Source: Lamellibrachia columna (taxonomy: Eukaryota; Annelida; Polychaeta; Sabellida; Siboglinidae). From it: a DNA stretch of 64,000 nucleotides. Positions 57,659 to 64,000 of the stretch are shown in pieces. Under the pieces are notes generated by a model. It saw only the letters and a program-made list of their open reading frames with translations. It ran no database searches and had not been told where the DNA came from. Position 1 is the stretch's first letter; each line of letters begins with the position of its first letter. The stretch spans positions 15,243,009-15,307,008 of the forward strand of contig OY759270.1 of assembly GCA_963662155.1 (NCBI GenBank). Reading direction: 5' to 3'. The position numbers were made by a program, and so were the translations under genes.

Positions 57659-58542
57659 TCATCAACTCTGTGCAACGTTTTCTTGGAGTGTTGCCAGTTG
57701 ACGAACTCATATTTTATGCACCAGGCAAGGCAATTAAGGATATATTTAATACATGTATGCCTACCCAAAAAGTTGCAATAATCAATGCATATGCAGTCGA
57801 CCTACCCCTTGATGAATAATGCCCGTGAACTGCACGTGCGTCAGAAATGTCTATTACGCGTTATCACACAGAGCCCTGCCCACGGAGATTGCAGTGGTTT
57901 GTGTAATAGGCAGACGGTGTCATCTTTGTCATGGACTTAGAGGCAGGAGAAAATACTGCATATATTATTCAGTTAGACGTAATGCGTTGTCAAACTCTGT
58001 TCTGATTGGAATCAAATGTGTATAATAGCTACATTTAATAGAACTAAGTTGAAATCAATTTAGCTGTTCCCCAAAACATCAACAGCGAAGGAATTATGCT
58101 CGTGAAACTCACCCGCTTTATACGTTACCACTTAAATTAGCTCAGTAAAGAAATGCATTCGAATCACGTTAATTTGTAGCACATATAATTGACTCTTTAC
58201 ACGTAAATAACAAGAAATACTTTTATGCATTAACATATCACGTTATGTTTATTTAATCAATCCAATCGTTCGCGTATATTTACTATTACATATCACCATA
58301 CGGTATATCTTAGTAACGAATGCTTTTCGTTTGTGTAACTCTTGTAGCACATGACAACATGTGCGTTACAGGTGCCAACATCATATTATCAAGTTATGCC
58401 ATGACGCGTTTGCAATCAGAATAGGATCTACACGCAACTGGGACGTTGACTACACGGGTATGCATAGCGTTTTTTTTTGCACTGCTTCTCGAATTCGAGG
58501 AACTGCACGTATGGCAGCTCTCCGACATCGATGAGTTCCTTT
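57659..58542. other. Unassigned sequence, 3' flank of serpin
   Basis: No gene. A minus-strand AATAAA at about 58247-58252 could serve the serpin transcript (motif only). Confidence 0.4.
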
Positions 58543-60441
58543 TTACGGCTTCACGAGGCGCCCAAGGAACAAGATCGACCCGGTGTTGTTGTCCCGGATT
58601 AGGAGCAAGAAGGGATGATCTGCGTAGAAGTACTTCTGGTTGGAAATTCCACTTGAGCCAACCATTATGACTGCCGTGGCAGCGGCGGCTTCGGTGCCGT
58701 TCTCGCCCACTTTGACGAAAGCCTTGTGGATGACATCTGACACGTACAACTTGTAAGAACTGATACCAGAGAAATCGGCTTTGACCGCGAATGCCTGCGT
58801 CATGCCCATAGCTTGCAGCACCTTACTGAGACTCATTTCCTGGGTCATTCCGAATCTCGGAAAGGATATGGCCACTGTCTGACTTCGCAACATGGCCAAA
58901 GCTGATATGACTGAAGTGTATGTGACTTTGCTCTCCAACGAAGCCAGACTGTCGATCTCGTTGGGTAAGAGGACGTACATTGCGAGTCTTTTTCCCGTGT
59001 ACGGTAGCTCCAATATCTTACACTGCAGCTGCCGGTTCTCACAATACCGGAACTTACCGCGATTGGACATCATCTCCACCGTGACCGTCTGCGACGTGGA
59101 CACATGGAATGTATCGCTTCTTGTTAGCTTAGGGTCGAACTTATTATTCCATGTAGCCTTGAAGTAGATCGCATTCACCAGCACTAACATGGCATTTCGT
59201 ACGGCACCGGCACTGAGCAAATCCTTTATTTTATTGTTCGTTTGTTGTTCGACCCAGTCGTTGATGAAGTCGGCAGCTCCAGATGGGTTCGTGGCGAAGT
59301 CGAGTTGTTTCAAGGAGGCAGAGTAATATCGAGTTGTAAGTTTGCGATACTTCTTGCAAATCGTGAATCCCTTCTGAGCAAACAACCGGTTAGCCGATGC
59401 GAGGGCATATTGGCCATTGGCTATATTGATGGAGCCCAGAGTTGCACCGAATATTGCGTGAACGTTGAACTTCAGTGGACAGAATCGGAGCACGCGACAC
59501 ATCTCTCTCGATGTCTGACCGCGGGCTCCGGCGTACGTCATTGCAAGAGCCGTCGATATGCTGAAGTAATCACATTAATAATTATATTAAATGAATATTA
59601 AATAAACGCATGTGACATTATTAACAATCTTGGTTTTTTTTATTATAAGTCAGTATAAATTGACATTATAAATCGCTATGGTTGGTACGTGACAAACAGT
59701 TAAAATATATATCAATGTTACTGTGTTATTGCTGTAATATCACATTTGGTATATAACCTGAATAAACATAGGTTTCAATTACTTGTTGCAATTACATCAT
59801 ATGGTACAACAAGTGTTGATCTATACGCTGGTTCAGAGTACAATTACCGTTACGAATATCGGAATTTATTCAGTGAGATGGCGCACAACGAAACGACCTT
59901 CCAAAACATATAGCGGGTAAACACATTACTATTTTGGTAAAACGAAATGCTGCTCTGGTGAAAGAGAAGTTATTCGACGTGTTAGCTCGACGATGAGTGT
60001 GGATGTCACGAGGTTTTAAGAAAATATTATTCGTTTTTTACAATAGACTATAAGCTAAACAAATAAACATTGAATTGAACCTTCATGGTCTGCAAACTTC
60101 TCGATTCGAGACTGTTTCATCGTACGACAAAAGATTCATTGCGTGTGTTATGTTATGCAACAGAGACGCCACGGTTTATTTCGGAGAGGCTCTATTGATG
60201 ATTTTGTTCACTCACAGTCTTCTTCATTGCTATGTTTAATTGTAGTTGTTACAAAATAAATGACAAACCTGAACGGAGAAAAGAACACGTTCTGTCCAGC
60301 AGCGTTGACGATGACCTTGTTGTACAGCGCGAATGCGAAGTTGCCGTTGGCTCTGGCCAATTCCCACTCATTGCACGATGACGTCACATCAATGGCGCCA
60401 AGAAGGAGAACCGCTCCCAGAAGGATCCACTGTTTTTGCAT
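58543..60441 (-). CDS. Secreted serpin, two coding exons
   Basis: Exon 1 is 60441-60269 and exon 2 is 59560-58543, with a 708-bp GT-AG intron. The splice joins AG with C to make a Ser, restoring FFSPFSISTALAMTYAGARG. Joined length is 396 residues, normal for a serpin with a leader. Residues 1-22 are a signal peptide. Serpin landmarks follow: ANGNFAFALY in helix A, VLVNAIYFKATWNNKF (breach/shutter region), hinge GTEAAAAT at about 346-353, and the signature FYADHPFLLLIRD at 369-381 with end FLGRLVKP. The small-residue hinge is typical of inhibitory serpins. Counting from P14 Thr puts P1-P1' at Ser-Ser (VGSSGIS), but the loop is about three residues longer than in antitrypsin, so the register is unsure. 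The C-terminus lacks KDEL, so export is likely. The target protease is unknown. A related dead copy lies at 38450-38996. Confidence 0.9.
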
Positions 60442-62108
60442 GGCTACTTCCGTCTGTTGTGATACATATTAAAGTGAAACATCAAAAGTCGTGGTTTGGG
60501 GGCTATGCTCCTAAAGTATTTAAGAAAACTAATGATTTGCAACTACTGTGAATACTATCATGTTAGTGGTTGTTTCCGAATTTGTTCTAAAAGAAGTATA
60601 TCCAGATCAAATCTCCATTTAACTGTACGCTGAGGTAAGGTGGCTATTATATAAACAAATAACAAAAACTCTTTAATAAAGTGCGTGGCTATGTCAGAAA
60701 GGGCCCAATTTTGTAAACAAACGCCAAGATAGGTTAAATAAGTTGAGTTTGTACGCATATAGCAAGGTTATATCCTATTGGCAAGATTACCGCACCGGTA
60801 ACGTAAGGTTATCTAACAATATTGCACGGCCCATGACATTAAAATGCTGTGTTCAACAAGGTTTTCCTAGTAAGCCATTGGCGTAATATACTTAATTATA
60901 GTTTCAAATGGCTGTGTTTTACTAACTCTCAGAGGTGCATATAATACCAATACTTTTATTTCCGAGGGAGTAAGAACCAGTGTGTTAGAGGTAGAGACCA
61001 CCCCTCCGTGAGTCCACGATAGGTTACACGTTTACCTGTTGTGTGGGATTTAGTGTCTTTTCCGAAATACACAGCCAAAGTAGGGTCAAATAAATTGTCC
61101 AAGTTTCGAAACGAAATCAGGTGGCGTCAAACCCGTGTCCTCTAAACTAACAGTCCGGTGCGCTAAAGACTAACATATAATATTTGCGATATTATAATAT
61201 GTACAACGTTACAAAAATAGTGCAACTTCAATGTTGCTGTTATTATGATATTTGATATCAGCACGACAATAGTTCGAGTAAATAAATTACCTACTTGCGA
61301 CTTGCGAACAACCTGTGGTTATTTTAAACTTGTAGCCATTTATTATTGCTCACACACAATCTAATCCAATATAAGCATATGGCGTAAAGTAATGCATGCA
61401 TAATCAGTCAAACGATATTTCAGAACGCAAGCTGCAACTGATGCGTAAAAGTAATGCTAGTAGTAGACAACTCTACCTGTTCGAAGACGAGTGTCAATGT
61501 TTGTCTTTCTCCTCAAGAGTTCGTTGTGCAAAGACTGAAAAGAGATCACCCGATACTCGATGTGGCCTAGTCTATACAGGTCCTCGCGACACAGCTGCGC
61601 TGAATGTTGCTAGAGATTGTGACGCACCAAATGTGTCAGAGTAATAAAGAAAATAAATAATGAGCACAAAAACACCCTGAGAAGAGTATGCGTTCCATGT
61701 GCGTACATATCGCCGATTATATTTATTATTTTTATGCTTCTTTTTTACAGGTTCGCAGACGCTTTTAACGACACCTACCAGTGGCCCGTCACATTGAGAT
61801 TGAGAGTAATTATTTCTTTTACATCTTCAAGAGCGTTCGTGTGACTGTCGTCTTTGAATGCGTCTCTCGCGTGCATGCACTATATTTATTTCTCACGAAA
61901 TATGCCCACTAAACAATCACATCTTGTGTGGTAACACCTATACCGTGAAGTATGTCCAGACTAGCGCCATGAATCTGCTCCAGTGCTAGGCACGTCTATC
62001 GCCTTATTCCTCTTCTTCTACGTCACGGCACCTGCAAGAGTTTTTCTTACACGGTTGCGACATATAAATTAAGCTGCCTAATATATAATGTTACATATGT
62101 TCCTGAGA
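60442..62108. other. Unassigned sequence upstream of serpin
   Basis: The serpin promoter should lie here, but no convincing TATA/CCAAT pair was found. A CACAACAG just before the leader ATG (minus strand, 60453-60460) could be an acceptor for a non-coding first exon. A TATATAA word lies near 60648. The 82-codon frame at 61396-61644 has no recognisable domain. Confidence 0.4.
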
Positions 62109-62460
62109 CATGGTGAATGTTTGATGTTTCGTAGAGACAATGTTGAATGTGTGATAATCAAAGATAATGTTGAATGTTTGATTCACATAGCTACTGCTGA
62201 ATGTGTGATTCGTGGACACAATGTTGAATATGTGAGTCAGTAAGACAATGCTGACTGTTTCATTCACTTTGAGACATTGATGAATGTGTCATTCACGCGA
62301 ACAATATTGGATGTGTGATCCACCGAGACAATGTGGAATACGTGAATCACATAAACAATGCTGGAAATGTGATTCACAGAGACAATGTTGAAAGTGTGAT
62401 TCAATGTTACAATGTTGAACATGTCATTCACAAAGACAATGCTGAACGTGTCATTCACAC
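62109..62460. repeat. Degenerate minisatellite of about 30 bp, roughly 12 units
   Basis: Units are variants of GACAATGTTGAATGTGTGATTCAC. Because the period is near 30, part of the minus strand (62467-62264) is open with ten-residue repeats of the form VNDTFSIVFV. Individual units differ strongly, so it is an old array. Confidence 0.85.
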
Positions 62461-63314
62461 ACAACAACTATTCAAATGTGGCAAAGGATGACGCCATTAA
62501 TCAACAACTTTCACGTAGGCATTTTTAAAGTTTACAGCCATAAGCTAACAGTCACGTACGATCGTTCGAGTTTAAAATGCAGAAGCTGTCCTTCGAAACG
62601 AACACAGCTCTACTGGCAGGGCGATCGCCTGTTCATTGTAAATAGCTGTATATTTGCAACATCGCAGCGAGGTAGACTTTGATACGGATATTTTGAGACC
62701 CAGCTGTTGTTGACGCTAAATGAGCCTTACAACTTGCCATTATGAACCTACTGCTTGTGAATTACGAATGGATGTCAAATCAAAGTAAAACAAAACGTAC
62801 AACAAGTACTTCATCATGTACGTTTTACTAAAATGCAATTCCTAGAAGGCACGTTTACTCTTTGTCAATATTATTTATGGTAACTCACTTGGACTTTTAC
62901 TTGAGAACAAAACGGCAGGTGTCGCTAGTAGCAACGAGCAAACGGTACCAGGTGGCGGTGGGTCGCATCGACGTCGAGAAAGCGTCACTTGCACGTGTCC
63001 TATTTTGCCGTGATAACGCGTGTGGTACCAGTACCCTTTTTAAATTGTGTAGTTGCGTATGATCATACCATTTCGGCGATATCAAAGCCACTTGTAATCC
63101 GGGCGTTACATAGCAAATATGAGTGAGTATATATATGCTTGCTGGTGTCCAGCGGTATATATCTTTGAATATCAAGGGACAGACAATAACCTACTCAAAT
63201 AATTGGCGTGTATCTCGAGTACACAAAACACGTTTTAACAAAGCAATAAATTTAACGTATATAAATACTCGTTTCACTCGTGAACAGTAACTTGTTGCCA
63301 GACTTTCTCGGCAT
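62461..63314. other. Unassigned sequence
   Basis: Nothing recognised. Confidence 0.45.
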
Positions 63315-63354
63315 GTCGGTACCTGTCGGTACCTGCCGGTACCTGTCGGTACCT
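63315..63354. repeat. 10-bp tandem repeat, four copies
   Basis: GTCGGTACCT repeated at 63315, 63325, 63335 (GCCGGTACCT) and 63345. Each carries a GGTACC palindrome. Confidence 0.93.
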
Positions 63355-64000
63355 GTGCGTGCCTCTCTGTGCCAGTTTATGTTCTGACGCCAAACGTGGT
63401 ACCCCTGAGTTTTAGACTATAGTTGATGGAGTACCTCGGACAAAATTTAAATTTGCTTTGCATGACAATTACGTCCCATTCGCTATGACTAGTTTGATGA
63501 ATGCCACGCTCCGCGGCTCGCACAAGAATATAAACACGACGACTGAGTTGACCCGGCGGAAGAGGCAAGACATTTCAACGGCAGCACACAGCTTTAAGCA
63601 GGTATTCGTGTTCTACCTTACTCTATACTTTTTTAAAACATTGCTTTTCAGTTGCTGTCTTTTTATTATATTGCGTGGAAGTGGTAACTCGAGGAACATT
63701 CATTCAAAGTTACATTTTATTCCGACATGTTTAGAGACAACCAACGGTAATTCTTTTAAGTATGTATATAAAACAAACAATATGAGATATAGTACGCAGA
63801 AACACAACGAAGACTACAACTTTTGTCCTGTCAAAGCTTCTACAACGCCTCACGAATAATTATACTTTGTAGAACATGAGCATGCGTATGTTTGTTGAAA
63901 CTATCTAATATGTTTAACTATTACAAGTTCAATAACTTATTAGTACTAGAGGGATGTGTATGCCTTACTTCCTCCGACAATACGATAAATAAAAAGTGAC
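63355..64000. other. Unassigned sequence at window end
   Basis: The plus-strand frame 63458-63859 is open but has no recognisable domain. ATATAAAC near 63527 and AAGCAGGTATTC near 63597 resemble a TATA box and a splice donor, so a first exon may start here and continue outside the window. Support is weak. Confidence 0.3.

Overview
This is a gene-poor, repeat-rich stretch of animal nuclear DNA. The evidence is an intron-bearing secreted serpin, rhodopsin-class GPCRs with metazoan core promoters (CCAAT plus TATA), several kinds of non-LTR retrotransposon (CR1-like, L2-like and others), a pogo/Tigger remnant, a palindromic MITE, and very long (TA)n, (GTGC)n and (TG)n arrays. The phylum cannot be fixed from the sequence alone. 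My guess is a marine invertebrate, possibly a lophotrochozoan (annelid or mollusc) or a cephalochordate, at low confidence. There is no sign of prokaryotic organisation, CRISPR, rRNA or a confident intact tRNA.

Convincing genes are few. (1) A single-exon class A GPCR with a signal peptide and Ser/Thr-rich ectodomain lies at 19147-20562 (+). (2) Its inverted paralogue lies at 46004-47398 (-). The duplicated block is about 1.9 kb and includes the promoter. (3) A two-exon secreted inhibitory-type serpin occupies 58543-60441 (-). (4) A 5'-truncated, twice-frameshifted serpin relic lies at 38450-38996 (+). (5) A C-terminal GPCR relic lies at 31321-31422 (+). (6) An arginine-rich open frame at 3282-4163 (+) is built from 30-bp repeats and has a TATA/CCAAT-like upstream region. 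Its coding status is uncertain.

Layout. 1-1.2 kb: decayed CR1-like LINE (LINE-1) on the minus strand. 1.2-4.3 kb: a 92-bp satellite, dispersed repeat A and the 30-bp repeat ORF. 4.4-8.7 kb: repeat D with three nested insertions. 8.7-14.7 kb: mostly unannotated DNA with microsatellites, a Tigger remnant and repeat C. 15.3-17.3 kb: LINE-1. 18.6-20.6 kb: GPCR 1. 20.6-27.5 kb: repeats A and D around a longer LINE-1 copy. 27.8-28.8 kb: LINE endonuclease remnant. 30.8-36.3 kb: repeat B, the GPCR relic, a perfect 548-bp tandem duplication, a GGC array and a 187-bp duplication. 37-40.3 kb: serpin relic between microsatellites and a 25-copy 31-bp minisatellite. 43-52.6 kb: two copies of an X-Y repeat block (C + TA + GT-rich + L2-like LINE, then a zinc-knuckle LINE tail), with GPCR 2 sitting between X and Y in one copy only. 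53-56.5 kb: minisatellites, a MITE and a foldback CCA/TGG array. 56.8-57.7 kb: 5'-truncated LINE-1. 58.5-60.4 kb: serpin. The rest is unassigned.

The region looks like a place where receptor and serpin genes are duplicated and lost amid LINE debris, and where microsatellites and minisatellites repeatedly arise inside decaying retrotransposons. All similarity statements come from reading the sequence by eye; no alignment or database search was run.
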